A stretch of 64,000 bases of DNA from Bifidobacterium sp. N4G05. GTDB lineage: Bacteria; Actinomycetota; Actinomycetes; Actinomycetales; Bifidobacteriaceae. Positions 24,619 to 35,245 of this stretch are shown here, piece after piece. The notes under the pieces were generated by a model. The model did not search any database, had not been told where the DNA came from, and was given only the letters and a program-made list of their open reading frames with translations. The translations under genes were made by a program, and so were the position numbers. Position 1 is the first letter of the stretch, and the number at the start of each line of letters is the position of its first letter. The stretch lies in contig NZ_NJNQ01000006.1 of the NCBI RefSeq assembly GCF_002742445.1, positions 79,313 through 143,312 of the forward strand, written 5' to 3'.

Positions 24619-27324
24619 TCAGGCCTCTACATTCTCGCCATCGCCGGATTCGGCGTTGGTTTCAGCAGGGGCTTCAACTGCAGATTCAGACGATTGTGCA
24701 GTACCCTCGTTCACAGTTGCGTCCACGGTTGCATTTTTAGCGTTTTCCGCGGATTCATCATCGTCCTTTTCCTCGTTACGCGCGATGGAGATGATCTCGT
24801 CGTTCTTGTCAGGCTTAGCGAACGTCACGCCCTGAGTGGTACGTCCAGTGCGCTTGACCTCGTCGACGTTGGAACGGATGACCTTGCCGGACTTCATGAT
24901 GGCCATGATCTGGTCATCTTCCTCAACGATCACCGCGCCCACGAGGGAACCACGGCCTTCGGCGAGCTGCACGGCCTTGACACCAAAGCCATTACGGCCC
25001 TGCAGGCGGTATTCGCTGATGGCGGTACGCTTGGCGAAGCCTTCGTTGGTGACCACGAACAGATCCTTGTCGGAATCGCCCCAGACCACGTCCATGGCCA
25101 GCAGTTCGTCGCCTTCGCGGAACTTCATACCCTGCACGCCGGCAGTCTGGCGTCCCATCGGGCGTAGTTGCTCGTCGTTGGCCTGGAACTTCAGGCTCAT
25201 GCCCAGCTTCGACACGAGAATGATGTCATCCTCAGCATTGCACAGTGCGGCACCGATCAGCTCGTCGGCGTTCTCGCCGTTTTCGTCGGCCATGAGACGC
25301 ACTGCGATCAGGCCGCCCTGACGCGGGGAATCGTATTCGGCGAGCGCGGTCTTCTTGACCTTGCCGGAACGAGTGGCGAGCACCAAGTACTTGGCCACTT
25401 CGTAGTTCGGAATCGACAGCACGGTCTGGATCGTCTCGTCAGGGCCGAACTGCAGCAGGTTGGCCACATGCTGTCCCTTGGAATCGCGCGATCCCTCCGG
25501 CAGCTCGTAAGCCTTCAAACGGTACACGCGTCCCTTGTTGGTGAAGAACAGCAGCCAGTTGTGAGTGCTTGTCAGGAAGAAGTGGTCGACCACGTCGTCC
25601 TCACGCAGCTTGGCTCCCTTGATGCCCTTGCCACCACGGTGCTGCGCACGGTATTCGTCGGCCTTGGTGCGCTTGATGAAACCGGAGTGGGTGACGGTCA
25701 CGACCACGTTTTCTTCCGCAATCAGATCTTCGACGTTCATTTCACCGGAGTATGGCAGGATCTTGGTTCGACGTTCGTCGCCATACTTGGACACGATTTC
25801 GTCAAGCTCGTCGCCCACGATTTTGCGTTGACGCTCCGGCTTGGCAAGAATGTCGTTGTAGTCGGCGATACGACGCATCAGCTCGTTGTGTTCGTCAAGA
25901 ATCTTCTGGCGTTCCAATGCGGCCAGTCGGCGCAGCTGCATGGCCAGAATGGCGTCGGCCTGCACTTCGTCCACGTCCAGCAGGTCCATAAGGCCCGTAC
26001 GTGCGACTTCCGCGGATTCGGACGCACGAATAAGCGCGATGACCTCGTCGATCATATCGAGGGCCTTCAGATAGCCCTGCAGAATATGGTCGCGCTCTTC
26101 TGCCTCACGCTTGAGGTAGGCGGTACGGCGTGCGATGACTTCCAGCTGGTGGCCCACCCAATGGCGGATGAACGCGTCCAGAGACAGCGTGCGTGGCACG
26201 CCATCGACCAATGCCAGCATGTTGGCGCCGAAGGTCTGTTGCAGCTGGGAATGCTTGTACAGGTTGTTGAGCACAACCTTCGGCACGGCATCGCGCTTGA
26301 GCACGAGCACGAGACGCTGTCCGGTACGGCCGGAGGTTTCGTCACGCATGTCTGCGATGCCTTGGATCTTGCCGTCACGCACCGCTTCGCGGATGGAAAC
26401 GACCAGTCGGTCCGGGTTCACCTGATACGGCAGTTCGGTGATCACGAGGCACATACGGCCCTTGATCTCTTCGGTGTTCACCACCGCGCGCATGGTGATC
26501 AAACCACGGCCGGTACGGTAGGCCTGTTCGATGCCCTTGTGTCCGAGAATCGTTGCGCCAGTAGGGAAGTCCGGCCCTTTGATGATGCGGATCAGGTTTT
26601 CGAGCAGCTCTTCGCGGCTTGCGTCCGGGTGGTCAAGCGCCCAATGCACACCTTCGGCCACTTCGCGCATGTTGTGCGGAGGAATGTTGGTGGCCATACC
26701 CACGGCAATGCCAGACGAACCATTGCACAACAGGTTCGGGAATCGTGCCGGAAGCACGGTCGGCTCCTGTGTCTTGCCATCGTAGTTCGGCAGGAAATCG
26801 ACGGTGTCTTTGTCGATGTCGCGCACCATTTCCATGGCGAGCGGAGCCATACGGCATTCGGTGTAACGCATTGCTGCGGCTGGATCGTCGCCGGGGGAGC
26901 CGAAGTTGCCTTGGCCGTCGACCAGCGTGTAACGCATCGACCACGACTGTGCCATACGCACCAACGTGTCGTAGATCGCGGAATCGCCGTGCGGATGGTA
27001 CTTACCCATGACCTCGCCGACCACGCGGGCGCACTTGGAGTAACCGCGGTCGGGACGGTAGCCGCCGTCGTACATCGCGTAGATCACACGGCGATGCACA
27101 GGCTTCATGCCGTCGCGCACGTCCGGGAGCGCACGGTCCACGATCACGGACATGGCGTATGCCAGGTAGGAATCGCGCATTTCCTGCTGCAGATCCTTCT
27201 TCTGGATACGTTCGCCCACCATCAGGCCGTAATCGGTGTTGTCGGCCTCCTGCGGGCTCAACGGCTCCATGGAGCCGTCAGGCACGAACTGGCCGTCTTC
27301 GTTGCTGTTGTTTTCGTCTGCCAA
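24619..27324 (-). CDS. gyrA: DNA gyrase subunit A
   Basis: A 901-residue breakage-reunion subunit of DNA gyrase. The active tyrosine is Y154 in [11 protein letters not shown]. The quinolone region reads [12 protein letters not shown] with Ser115 and Asp119, the unaltered residues. The GyrA box reads QRGGKGI in a slightly changed form (HRGGKGIKG) and the C-terminal beta-pinwheel repeats follow. A Glu/Asp-rich tail of ~50 residues extends the C terminus. It follows gyrB after 53 bases and is co-directional with replication fork movement leftward from oriC. Confidence 0.98.
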   Translation of the reverse strand: MADENNSNEDGQFVPDGSMEPLSPQEADNTDYGLMVGERIQKKDLQQEMRDSYLAYAMSVIVDRALPDVRDGMKPVHRRVIYAMYDGGYRPDRGYSKCARVVGEVMGKYHPHGDSAIYDTLVRMAQSWSMRYTLVDGQGNFGSPGDDPAAAMRYTECRMAPLAMEMVRDIDKDTVDFLPNYDGKTQEPTVLPARFPNLLCNGSSGIAVGMATNIPPHNMREVAEGVHWALDHPDASREELLENLIRIIKGPDFPTGATILGHKGIEQAYRTGRGLITMRAVVNTEEIKGRMCLVITELPYQVNPDRLVVSIREAVRDGKIQGIADMRDETSGRTGQRLVLVLKRDAVPKVVLNNLYKHSQLQQTFGANMLALVDGVPRTLSLDAFIRHWVGHQLEVIARRTAYLKREAEERDHILQGYLKALDMIDEVIALIRASESAEVARTGLMDLLDVDEVQADAILAMQLRRLAALERQKILDEHNELMRRIADYNDILAKPERQRKIVGDELDEIVSKYGDERRTKILPYSGEMNVEDLIAEENVVVTVTHSGFIKRTKADEYRAQHRGGKGIKGAKLREDDVVDHFFLTSTHNWLLFFTNKGRVYRLKAYELPEGSRDSKGQHVANLLQFGPDETIQTVLSIPNYEVAKYLVLATRSGKVKKTALAEYDSPRQGGLIAVRLMADENGENADELIGAALCNAEDDIILVSKLGMSLKFQANDEQLRPMGRQTAGVQGMKFREGDELLAMDVVWGDSDKDLFVVTNEGFAKRTAISEYRLQGRNGFGVKAVQLAEGRGSLVGAVIVEEDDQIMAIMKSGKVIRSNVDEVKRTGRTTQGVTFAKPDKNDEIISIARNEEKDDDESAENAKNATVDATVNEGTAQSSESAVEAPAETNAESGDGENVEA

Positions 27325-27377
27325 CTTCTAAGTCCTTCTAAATCCTTATGAAACCTTGCCTGAAGTCCTTGAAATTC

Positions 27378-29477
27378 CTACGCGTCGATCCAGCTGACGT
27401 TGCGTGCGTTGCGCTGGATGAATAGGCGGCGAGGTTCGACTTCGTCGCCCATGAGCATGGAGAAGGTTTCGTCGGCTGCGGCCGCGTCTTCGATCTGCAC
27501 CTGCTTCAGAATGCGGTGGTCAGGATCCATGGTGGTTTCCCACAGTTCCTGGTAGCTCATTTCACCCAGACCCTTGTAACGCTGGATGCCCTCTCCCTTC
27601 GGCAGCTGACGGCCGGAAGCCTTGCCTTCGGCGAGCACGCGGTCGCGTTCGGCGTCGGTATAAACGAAGTCGTGCGCACCCTTGGTCCACTTGAGTCGGT
27701 ACAGCGGCGGCATGGCCACATACACGTAACCGGCGGTGATCATCGGGCGCATGTAACGGAAGAACAGCGTCAGATTCAGGGTTGCGATATGCGCGCCGTC
27801 CACATCGGCATCGGCCATGATGATGACCTTGTGGTAGCGGACTTTGTTCAGGTCGAAATCCTCGCCGTAACCGCCGCCGACCGCAGTGATCAGCGATTCG
27901 ATGGTTTCGGACTTCATCATGCGGTCAAGACTTGCACGCTCAGTGTTGAGGATTTTGCCTCGCAGCGGCAGAATGGCCTGCGTGATCGGGTTGCGTCCCT
28001 GAATTGCGGAGCCGCCTGCGGAGTCACCCTCCACGATGAACAGTTCGCACTCTTCAGGATTGTTGGACTGGCAATCCTTCAGTTTGTCTGGCATGCCCGC
28101 GGATTCGAAGATTGACTTACGGCGGGTATTCTCACGTGCCTTCTTGGCTGCAAGACGCGCACGGGAGGCTTCAATGGCCTTCTGGATGATGTTCTTGGCT
28201 TCGCTGGGATGCGCATCGAACCAGTCGCCGAGCTTGTCGGTCATCACGCGCTGTACGAAGGTTTTCGCTTCGGAATTGCCGAGCTTGGTCTTGGTCTGGC
28301 CTTCGAATTGCGGGGTGGTGAGCTTCACCGACACCACTGCGGTCAGGCCTTCGCGCACGTCGTCGCCGGAAAGGTTCTCGTCCTTGTCTTTGAGGATGTT
28401 CTTTTCACGTGCGTAACGATTGACGAGCGAAGTCAGAGCCGCACGGAAGCCTTCTTCGTGGGTGCCGCCTTCGGTGGTTGAGATGGTGTTGGCGAAGGTG
28501 TGCACCGCTTCGGAGTATGCGGTGGTCCACTGCATGGCGATTTCCGCGGAAATGCCGATTTTCAGATCTTCCGCTTCGAAATCGATGACATCCGGTTCGA
28601 CCGGGGTTGCCTTGCGGGATTTCACCAAGTAATCGACGTAATCCTTGATGCCGTCGTTGTACTGGTAGGTGACTGCCTGATGCTTCGGTTCGGCATTGTC
28701 GTCACCGTCACCTGCGACTTCGTCTCCTGCCTGGTCAGGCTCGCGCAGATCGGTTAGGGACAGCTTCAGACCCTTGTTGAGGAACGCCATCTGCTGGAAG
28801 CGGTTGCGCAGGGTTTCGAAATCGTAGGTGGTGGTTTCGAAGATCGCGCCGTCGGCCCAGAAGGTCACGGAAGTGCCGGTGGACTCGTCTTCACCCATCG
28901 GTTCACCCTTAACCAAACGTGAGGTCGGCTTCTGGTCGATGTAGGTCTGGGTCCAGTGGAAGCCCTGGCGGCGCACTTCGATGTCGACGCGGGTCGACAA
29001 CGCGTTCACCACGGAAATACCCACGCCGTGCAGACCGCCGGAGACCGCGTAGCCGCCGCCACCGAACTTGCCGCCTGCGTGCAGCTTGGTCATCACGGTT
29101 TCCACACCGGAAACACCTTCGCCCGGCACTTCGTCGACCGGAATGCCTCGTCCGTCATCGACCACGCGCACGCCGCCGTCCGGCAGAATCGTCACTTCGA
29201 TATGCGAGGCATAGCCCGCCAGCGCCTCGTCGACGGAGTTGTCGACGATTTCATACACTAGGTGGTGCAGGCCACGGGGGCCGGTGGAGCCGATGTACAT
29301 ACCCGGGCGGATTCGCACCGCCTCAAGGCCTTCCAACACTCTCAGATCGGACGCGTCGTAATGCTCCGGAGCCAAAGTGTCGTCGAGCTGCGCATCTTCG
29401 AGCTGATCGTTTTGGTTCCGATCTTCCTGCGTGTTTTCAGCTGATTCGTTCAGCGAATCCGCATCAAGGTCTACCAC
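27378..29477 (-). CDS. gyrB: DNA gyrase subunit B
   Basis: The ATPase subunit of gyrase, with GHKL motifs (EIVDNSVDEALAGY, DDGRGIPVD, GLHGVGISVVNALS), the transducer domain and the TOPRIM motifs VEGDSAGGSA and MADADVDGAHI. The start is not certain: TTG at 29507 and ATG at 29495 are in frame, but GTG at 29477 has the best ribosome site (GGAAGG, 6 bases before) and is taken here, giving 699 residues. The first ~35 residues are acidic and variable in any case. Confidence 0.95.
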   Translation of the reverse strand: MVDLDADSLNESAENTQEDRNQNDQLEDAQLDDTLAPEHYDASDLRVLEGLEAVRIRPGMYIGSTGPRGLHHLVYEIVDNSVDEALAGYASHIEVTILPDGGVRVVDDGRGIPVDEVPGEGVSGVETVMTKLHAGGKFGGGGYAVSGGLHGVGISVVNALSTRVDIEVRRQGFHWTQTYIDQKPTSRLVKGEPMGEDESTGTSVTFWADGAIFETTTYDFETLRNRFQQMAFLNKGLKLSLTDLREPDQAGDEVAGDGDDNAEPKHQAVTYQYNDGIKDYVDYLVKSRKATPVEPDVIDFEAEDLKIGISAEIAMQWTTAYSEAVHTFANTISTTEGGTHEEGFRAALTSLVNRYAREKNILKDKDENLSGDDVREGLTAVVSVKLTTPQFEGQTKTKLGNSEAKTFVQRVMTDKLGDWFDAHPSEAKNIIQKAIEASRARLAAKKARENTRRKSIFESAGMPDKLKDCQSNNPEECELFIVEGDSAGGSAIQGRNPITQAILPLRGKILNTERASLDRMMKSETIESLITAVGGGYGEDFDLNKVRYHKVIIMADADVDGAHIATLNLTLFFRYMRPMITAGYVYVAMPPLYRLKWTKGAHDFVYTDAERDRVLAEGKASGRQLPKGEGIQRYKGLGEMSYQELWETTMDPDHRILKQVQIEDAAAADETFSMLMGDEVEPRRLFIQRNARNVSWIDA

Positions 29478-29746
29478 AGAGATTCCTTCCTGCATTTTTC
29501 CCGCCAATGAGGGTCATTCACGCAGGTGATACCACCTAGAACGCAAATAAAGGCCCCTTCTAGGCGTTTACATACACTGCTTGATATTCTACTCATGCAG
29601 GGGGACAGCACGCCAGAGGCATTTATCCTTGAAATTCAGCCGTTTACCCCTGTCTTTTACGTTCGGAAAAGTATCTTCCAACCCTCGCAAAGGTCATCTC
29701 CGGGACATATTCGACGAATGGCTGATCGCAAACCAACTATCACACC

Positions 29747-29762
29747 AATATCACGTGATATT
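29747..29762. promoter_or_regulatory. perfect 16-bp palindrome after the DUF721 stop
   Basis: AATATCACGTGATATT, three bases downstream of the DUF721 stop. It shares the TCACGTGA centre with parS but not the flanks. It lies in the 260-base gyrB-DUF721 interval, which is otherwise without a gene. Confidence 0.5.
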
Positions 29763-29765
29763 TCG

Positions 29766-30251
29766 CTAATATCGGGTCCTTCTGGTCATTCGCCCTCGGC
29801 TGAATCCCTGTTGCTGGGGGCCAGTGACGCGCACTTCGTTGATGGTCAGCCCCTCGAGTCTCCTGCGAATGGTGTCGGTCAGCAGCGGAATCATGTACGT
29901 CATGGTGGTGGTCCATGCGGGGCTGTCGCATCGGATCGTCAGAATGCCGTCGCGCAGGTCGACGGGGTAGGAGTGGCGCGCGTTTTCTTCACCGACCACC
30001 TGATCCCAATGATTCTGCATCTGCGCGATTTTCAAATGCGGCGTCCACGAACCTTGCGTTGCGATCACGTTGAAGATATTGCCGACCGTCTGCGGGTCGC
30101 GTCCGGGTTTGCCGAAATTCTCCCATGCCTGCCGCGCACGTTCCTCACGTTCCTTGTAACGTCCGGCGCGTTTGCTGATGCGTTCGAACACTTCGGCGGG
30201 CAACTTGCGTTGGTCGAGATGCAATGTTTCGCAGATTGGAGGGTTAGGCAT
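29766..30251 (-). CDS. DUF721 / DciA-like protein
   Basis: A 161-residue protein. The central part WDQVVGEENARHSYPVDLRDGILTIRCDSPAWTTTMTYM is the DUF721 domain, whose DciA members load the replicative helicase at the origin. An N-terminal basic helix-rich region (KRAGRYKEREERARQAW) precedes it. Its ATG overlaps the recF stop by one base (TGATG), so the two are translated together. The position between recF and gyrB is the usual actinobacterial one. Confidence 0.9.
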   Translation of the reverse strand: MPNPPICETLHLDQRKLPAEVFERISKRAGRYKEREERARQAWENFGKPGRDPQTVGNIFNVIATQGSWTPHLKIAQMQNHWDQVVGEENARHSYPVDLRDGILTIRCDSPAWTTTMTYMIPLLTDTIRRRLEGLTINEVRVTGPQQQGFSRGRMTRRTRY

Positions 30252-31453
30252 CAGCGGTCACCCTCCCTTCCTGCCGCAAGCTGCGCCATCATCGCCACCA
30301 AATCGTTATCGCCGCCATCTTGCAATTGCCGACGCAACGCGGCCACGTCAATCACATGCGCGTGCACGGCGTCCGTTTGCGGAATGTCGCTTGCCGCGGC
30401 GACGGTGATCAGCACTTGATCCTGCCGCATCGCAAAATCGAGGATCTGCCCACGGCGGGATTCGTCAAGCTGTGCGAACACATCGTCGAGAATCACGATC
30501 GGCTTGCTTTCGAATTGTGCGGAAACCGCTTCATATAGCGCCATTTTCAACGCCAAAGCCATGGTCCACATCTCGCCGTTGGACGCGAATTCACGGGCGG
30601 GCATGTCGTTAAGCAGCAAGGTCAGATCATCGCGATGCGGGCCGATCAGATTCTGCCCGCGTGCCACTTCTCCCGGGTAGATGCGTTGGAAATGACGGCT
30701 GATTTCCGCGCCCGGATCGTCGAACAGCATCACTTCGTCGAAGGATGGCTCGTATGCGAGCGCCGCCCGCTCACCGTCGCCTGCCAAAGATGCGTAGATT
30801 CGCGCGAAAGGCTCCCCTAAGCGTGTGATTACATCGTTGCGTTCCCGTGTCAATCTCATGCCGAGATCGATGAATTGTCCTGTCCAGATTTCCAACCCGC
30901 TTAAAACCGTCTGCTGGCTGTATTGCAGATCGGTATTCGTGCCGTCGCCGAGTTGTTTGAGCAGTGCCGTGCGTTGTTTCGCCACGTGTGTGAATTGTTG
31001 CAGCAGCTGCGCGTAGTGGGGGAGTAGCAGGGAAGCGGCCTGGTTGATGAAGTTGCGTCGGGTTGCTGGGTCGCCTGCTACCAAACGCTGATCTTCGGGG
31101 GTAAAGGAAACGGAGGGCGTGCGCCCGATGAGATCGCGCATGTATTGCGATTTTCCGCCATCGATTCGCGCCCGATTCGCACCTCGCGCCACGATGGTCG
31201 CTTCGTAGGTGTGTTGCGTTTCGTCATCTTCCACATTGGCTCGGATGGTGGCCGAAGCGCACCCTTTTTCGATTAGCGGCAATGATGATGACGTGCGATG
31301 GCTTGATCCTGTGGAAAGCACTTCGACGGCTTCCACAATATTGGTTTTGCCGAGTCCGTTGGCTCCTTGCAGAATGTTGATTCCCGGTTCGAAGTCGAGC
31401 ACGCAATGTTCCCAAGAACGGTAGTGGTCGAGCGCTAGGCGGGAAATATACAT
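30251..31453 (-). CDS. recF: DNA replication and repair protein RecF
   Basis: A 400-residue SMC-like ATPase that helps load RecA at gaps. Walker A is GANGLGKT (30-37), the signature motif and Walker B (PIVILDDVFAQLDESRR) are near the C terminus. The end is extended by ~40 residues beyond the usual core (MMAQLAAGREGDR). AAGGAT precedes the ATG. dnaN lies 165 bases upstream on the same strand. Confidence 0.97.
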   Translation of the reverse strand: MYISRLALDHYRSWEHCVLDFEPGINILQGANGLGKTNIVEAVEVLSTGSSHRTSSSLPLIEKGCASATIRANVEDDETQHTYEATIVARGANRARIDGGKSQYMRDLIGRTPSVSFTPEDQRLVAGDPATRRNFINQAASLLLPHYAQLLQQFTHVAKQRTALLKQLGDGTNTDLQYSQQTVLSGLEIWTGQFIDLGMRLTRERNDVITRLGEPFARIYASLAGDGERAALAYEPSFDEVMLFDDPGAEISRHFQRIYPGEVARGQNLIGPHRDDLTLLLNDMPAREFASNGEMWTMALALKMALYEAVSAQFESKPIVILDDVFAQLDESRRGQILDFAMRQDQVLITVAAASDIPQTDAVHAHVIDVAALRRQLQDGGDNDLVAMMAQLAAGREGDR

Positions 31454-31618
31454 TCACAATCCTTGAGAATAAAGCAAATTTCTTACGTGGACAATCGCAA
31501 TTATTTACGAATATGATTGCTTATGCAATATTCATATAAACGGGCTGAACCGGCAGTAATAGCCATGTTCAGCCCTATTTTTGCGATGCACCCACGTTTT
31601 GTGCGGAGCGGTTTATGT

Positions 31619-32743
31619 TTAGCTGTTGAAACGCATGGGCACAAGCAGGTAACGGTAGTCCATGGATTCCTCGGAATCCGACTCCTGCTGGCCGTTGAAT
31701 TCCACAGGCTTGACAGCGGTGGTCATCTTCATGCGCACGAACGGTTCCGCAATGGCGCTCAGGCCTTCGATCAGGTAGGTCGGGTTGAAGGCCACGGTGA
31801 TGTCTTCTCCATCCATGTCGATGTCGAGGATTTCCTTGGCTTGGGCTTCGTCCGCGGTTCCTGCGGTCAACGTGAGTTCCTGGCTGGTGAAGGCCATGCG
31901 GATCGGTGCGTTGCGCTCGGCGACGAGAGAGACGCGCTTGATGGCACTAATGAGATCCTGCTTGTTGATGACCGCATGAATCGGGTATTCGTCGGCATAC
32001 AGGCGGTCGACCGCGGGGAATTCGCCGTCGATCAGCTGCGAGGTAGACAAGCGTCCGGCGTTCTCGAAGCCCAGCAGCGACGGATTCTCCGTGTCGAAGT
32101 CCACAACGATGTTCTGGTGCTCATCCAGAGAGCGTGCCACGTCGCGCAGCAGTGCGCCGCGAACGAGTGCGGTGGTGTTTGTGTCCGGGTTTTCCGGCGT
32201 CCACGTAAAGCTCGAACGAGACAGACGGAAACGGTCGGTGGAGCTCATGATCACCTTGTCGCCTTGGAACTGCACGCGGATGCCGGTGAGTACGGGGCGA
32301 TTCTCCTCGCGGGAAACGGCAACGGACGCCTGGGTGACGGCCTGGGTAAAGGTTTGCGCGTCCACTTGGCCCAGTTTGGCCGGAATTACCGGAAGATCCG
32401 GATATTCGGCATCTGGCATGAGCTGCATGGTGAAAGTGGACTTGCCGGAGGTGATGGTCATGGTCGATCCATCGGTGGAAAGATAGGTTTTCGCAGCAGG
32501 AAGCGACTTGGTGATATCCGCCAGCAGCTTGCCGAGCACCAAAACGGATCCGGCTTCATCGATGCCTGCTTCAATGTGGTGGCGGGCGGAAATGGCGTAA
32601 TTGAAGGCGGAAAGCTGGAGAGTGCCGTCGATGGCCTCCAAACGGACGCCTGCCAAAATGGGGGATGCAGGACGAGCGTCGATCACGCGGGTGGTCCAGG
32701 CTACTGCGTCGGCCAGCGCTTGGGAATTGACTTCAACTTTCAT
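31619..32743 (-). CDS. dnaN: DNA polymerase III sliding clamp (beta subunit)
   Basis: A 374-residue clamp starting MKVEVNSQALADAVAWTTRVI, with the three clamp domains and the conserved C-terminal MDYRYLLVPMRFNS (the protein-binding pocket side). The ATG at 32743 has GAGGAAA ahead of it; the frame is open to 32779 but without a ribosome site. It is the first gene on the left of oriC. Confidence 0.97.
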   Translation of the reverse strand: MKVEVNSQALADAVAWTTRVIDARPASPILAGVRLEAIDGTLQLSAFNYAISARHHIEAGIDEAGSVLVLGKLLADITKSLPAAKTYLSTDGSTMTITSGKSTFTMQLMPDAEYPDLPVIPAKLGQVDAQTFTQAVTQASVAVSREENRPVLTGIRVQFQGDKVIMSSTDRFRLSRSSFTWTPENPDTNTTALVRGALLRDVARSLDEHQNIVVDFDTENPSLLGFENAGRLSTSQLIDGEFPAVDRLYADEYPIHAVINKQDLISAIKRVSLVAERNAPIRMAFTSQELTLTAGTADEAQAKEILDIDMDGEDITVAFNPTYLIEGLSAIAEPFVRMKMTTAVKPVEFNGQQESDSEESMDYRYLLVPMRFNS

Positions 32744-32779
32744 GGCTAATTTCCTCGTTTCATTCGGTCCATAAGTCAT

Positions 32780-33299
32780 TTTAGCGAGCTGTCAGAGTTT
32801 TGACGAAGCGTGGGGAATTCCCCACTTATGGTGACGATGATGATTTTCTTATAACAATCTATATTCGTCATAATAAGGCCTGTGGATAATGTGGGTAAGT
32901 GCACGGATCCCACATTTTGCAAGGGCTCAATGCACCTCACTCCCTGTGGATAACTTTTGAATGGAGTGTGGACAAATCAATGGGTTATCCACAGGGTCGG
33001 AGATTCGAAAAAGTTATCCACAAAAGCCTGTGTATAGTCCACAACTCATCCACCGCCAATTTTTGCGTTTCCAACGGCTTTTCCACCGAGAAATCCCTAA
33101 TTTGTGTATAACTATGTGGATAACTTCAATAAAAATCTTCCACAGCCCGGCGTGTCAGCCCGGTCGGTAAAGTAGCTGGTAAAGGTTTTACTAATATTCA
33201 TACTTAGAGCCTGAAATGCGCCTAAAAAGGCGGAAAACGCCAAAATCGTTTTTGAGGCGTCCAAAAACACACGTAAACGCGCGAGGTCGCGGAAAAACG
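32780..33299. other. oriC: origin of replication (oriC) in the dnaN-dnaA interval
   Basis: A 520-base gene-free interval. Exact DnaA boxes lie at 32881-32889, 32945-32953, 32985-32993, 33014-33022 and 33115-33123; near matches lie at 32890-32898, 32967-32975 and 33035-33043. A strongly AT-rich stretch (about 32846-32878, TTCTTATAACAATCTATATT and beyond) sits directly beside the box cluster and is the likely unwinding element. Flanking genes dnaN and dnaA are both on the minus strand. Confidence 0.92.
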
Positions 33300-34775
33300 C
33301 TATTTCTCGCCGGAACGCTGCTTGAGCTGCAGCGTCAACTCCGTCACATAGTTGTAGATTTCCTGCTTTTCCTGCATTTCATCGCTGATACGGGTGTAGG
33401 CGTGCATCACCGTGGTGTGGTCCTTGCCTCCAAACACCTGGCCGATGTCGTTCAGACTCATGCTGGTGAGTTCACGCACCAAATACATGGCGATCTGGCG
33501 GGCCAGCGCGATTTTCTTCGTGCGAGAACGGCCGACGATGTCATCGAACGTGATGTAGAAGTATTTCGCCACCTGGGTGATGATGTCGGTGGGCTTGATT
33601 TCCACATCGGTCGCGAAGAAGTCCTGCAGAGTATGCTCCGCCAGCGCGCGAGTCACCGGCTGTCCGCTCAGGGAAGCCATGGCAGTCACGCGGTTCAGTG
33701 CGCCTTCCAGCTCGCGGATGTTCTCGGTGAAACGTTCCGCAATAAGGTTGAGCACGTCGTCCTGAACGTTGGACCCATGGGCGATCATGCGCAGAATGGC
33801 GATTCGCGTCTCCAGATCCGGCGGCTTGACGTCAACGGTCAGGCCGGATTCGAAGCGGGAGATCAGGCGTTCGTTGAAGCCCTGCAGATCCTTCGGAGGC
33901 ACATCGGATGCGATCACAATGCGCTTGTTCGCCTGGTGCAGGGTATTGAACGTATGGAAGAACTGTTCAAGTGTCGCGTCCTTGCCGCTGAGGAATTGAA
34001 TATCGTCGATCAGCAGCACGTCGACTTCACGGTAGCGACGGTTGAATTCCTTGATTTGGCCGGAATTCTGGTTGGTGTCGCCCAATGCTTCGATGAATTC
34101 GTTGGTGAATTCCTCGCTGGTCACATAACGGACCTTCAGTGAGGGATCCTTGACCAGCGCGTAGTTGCCGATGGCGTTCAGCAAGTGGGTTTTGCCCAGG
34201 CCGGAGCCGCCATAGATACACAGCGGGTTGAAATCATGGCCGGAACCTTCCGCGACGGCCAATGCGACGGTGCGCGCGAAACGGTTGGAATCGCCAGGAA
34301 CGAAGGTGTCGAAGGTGGCGTTTTTGTTCAGGTGGGTCTTAGGATCCAGCAAAGGCCTGTTCTGGCCTCGTTGGAAGGTGTTGGGGCGTTCCGGAGGCAT
34401 GACGACCGGAATGGGAAGCTGGCCCTGCGTGGTTTCCTCAACATGAGGCGCGGGGGTAAAATGGGGGTATTCCTCTACGGCCGGCTGGGCGGGTTCCTTC
34501 TTTTCTACGATCTTGAATGCGGGGAAAATATCCTGTTCGGCGGCCTCGCGCAACGCCTTCAGCAAGGGTTGGCTCAATTCGTTCTGCAACGTCTGCTGCG
34601 CGGCCGCGCTGGGCACGCACAACACGATGGTGGGACCCCACATGCCTTCCGGAAAAACATTTTCCAGCCAGCTTTTGTCACGTACGGAAAGCGCGGGATT
34701 CTGGTGCAGCAACGCCAGCGCGTCGGACCATACTCCGCGAGCCTGATCGAGAGGATCGGTTGTCGTATCGGCCAC
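33300..34775 (-). CDS. dnaA: chromosomal replication initiator protein DnaA
   Basis: A 491-residue initiator. Domain I occupies residues ~1-90, a variable linker rich in Pro/Glu follows (~95-150), domain III has Walker A GGSGLGKTH (K195) and Walker B LLIDDIQFLSGK, and domain IV ends with the DnaA-box reader helix (FGGKDHTTVMHAYTRI). It starts with GTG at 34775 behind AAAGGGG. It points toward oriC, and its promoter region (34776-35040) has its own DnaA box. Confidence 0.98.
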   Translation of the reverse strand: MADTTTDPLDQARGVWSDALALLHQNPALSVRDKSWLENVFPEGMWGPTIVLCVPSAAAQQTLQNELSQPLLKALREAAEQDIFPAFKIVEKKEPAQPAVEEYPHFTPAPHVEETTQGQLPIPVVMPPERPNTFQRGQNRPLLDPKTHLNKNATFDTFVPGDSNRFARTVALAVAEGSGHDFNPLCIYGGSGLGKTHLLNAIGNYALVKDPSLKVRYVTSEEFTNEFIEALGDTNQNSGQIKEFNRRYREVDVLLIDDIQFLSGKDATLEQFFHTFNTLHQANKRIVIASDVPPKDLQGFNERLISRFESGLTVDVKPPDLETRIAILRMIAHGSNVQDDVLNLIAERFTENIRELEGALNRVTAMASLSGQPVTRALAEHTLQDFFATDVEIKPTDIITQVAKYFYITFDDIVGRSRTKKIALARQIAMYLVRELTSMSLNDIGQVFGGKDHTTVMHAYTRISDEMQEKQEIYNYVTELTLQLKQRSGEK

Positions 34776-34843
34776 GGATTCCCCTTTCTCGACAGACTTC
34801 TACCAGTAGTGCAACTGTTTATTTGTACTCTCTTTTCCCCGAG

Positions 34844-34908
34844 TTATCCACCGGTAAGCGTGTTGAAATAATTGAATTGTGAATAACAGTGATGTAGTTT
34901 GTGGATAA
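34844..34908. promoter_or_regulatory. DnaA boxes in the dnaA-rpmH interval
   Basis: One exact box at 34900-34908 (TGTGGATAA), near matches at 34844-34852 and 34878-34886. They lie in the 318-base divergent dnaA-rpmH interval and would allow DnaA to control its own gene. Confidence 0.7.
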
Positions 34909-35093
34909 CTTTTGTGGGGAGTTTGGCGATATACCAACGTTTTTTGTGGATTGTTTTGTGGGGAGAGTCCCCATGAAAATGTGAAGGAATTAGCGGAGGC
35001 AGTTACTCTGTTCAGGGGTCAGAGTAATTTGGTAGAGCTTGACTCATGAGGAGCCGTGCCTTGGCATGGCTAAAAACACCGGGAGCATTAATT

Positions 35094-35228
35094 ATGAAGA
35101 GGACATTCCAGCCGAACAACCGCCGTCGCCACATGAAGCACGGTTTCCGTCAGCGCATGCGCACCCGCGCAGGCCGCGCTCTGATTAACCGTCGCCGCGC
35201 CAAGGGCCGCAAGTCCCTCGCTGCCTGA
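35094..35228 (+). CDS. rpmH: 50S ribosomal protein L34
   Basis: A 44-residue basic protein, [20 protein letters not shown] and on to [10 protein letters not shown], the full conserved L34. The ATG at 35094 is chosen; the open frame runs upstream to 35046 without any L34-like sequence. It is the first gene of the rightward rpmH-rnpA-yidD-yidC-jag-rsmG-parA-parB block. Confidence 0.98.
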   Translation: MKRTFQPNNRRRHMKHGFRQRMRTRAGRALINRRRAKGRKSLAA

Positions 35229-35245
35229 TTTAACGGCATAGAGCG

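Noticed and set aside
24619..27324. Quinolone-resistance changes in gyrA
   Set aside because: The resistance-determining region keeps Ser115 and Asp119, so no known change is seen.
25168..27351. Long open frame antisense to gyrA
   Set aside because: Low-information His/Val/Gly-rich translation mirroring gyrA codons; gyrA is certain.
34844..34986. A separate origin in the dnaA-rpmH interval
   Set aside because: Only one exact DnaA box and no clear AT-rich unwinding element beside a box cluster; more likely dnaA promoter control.
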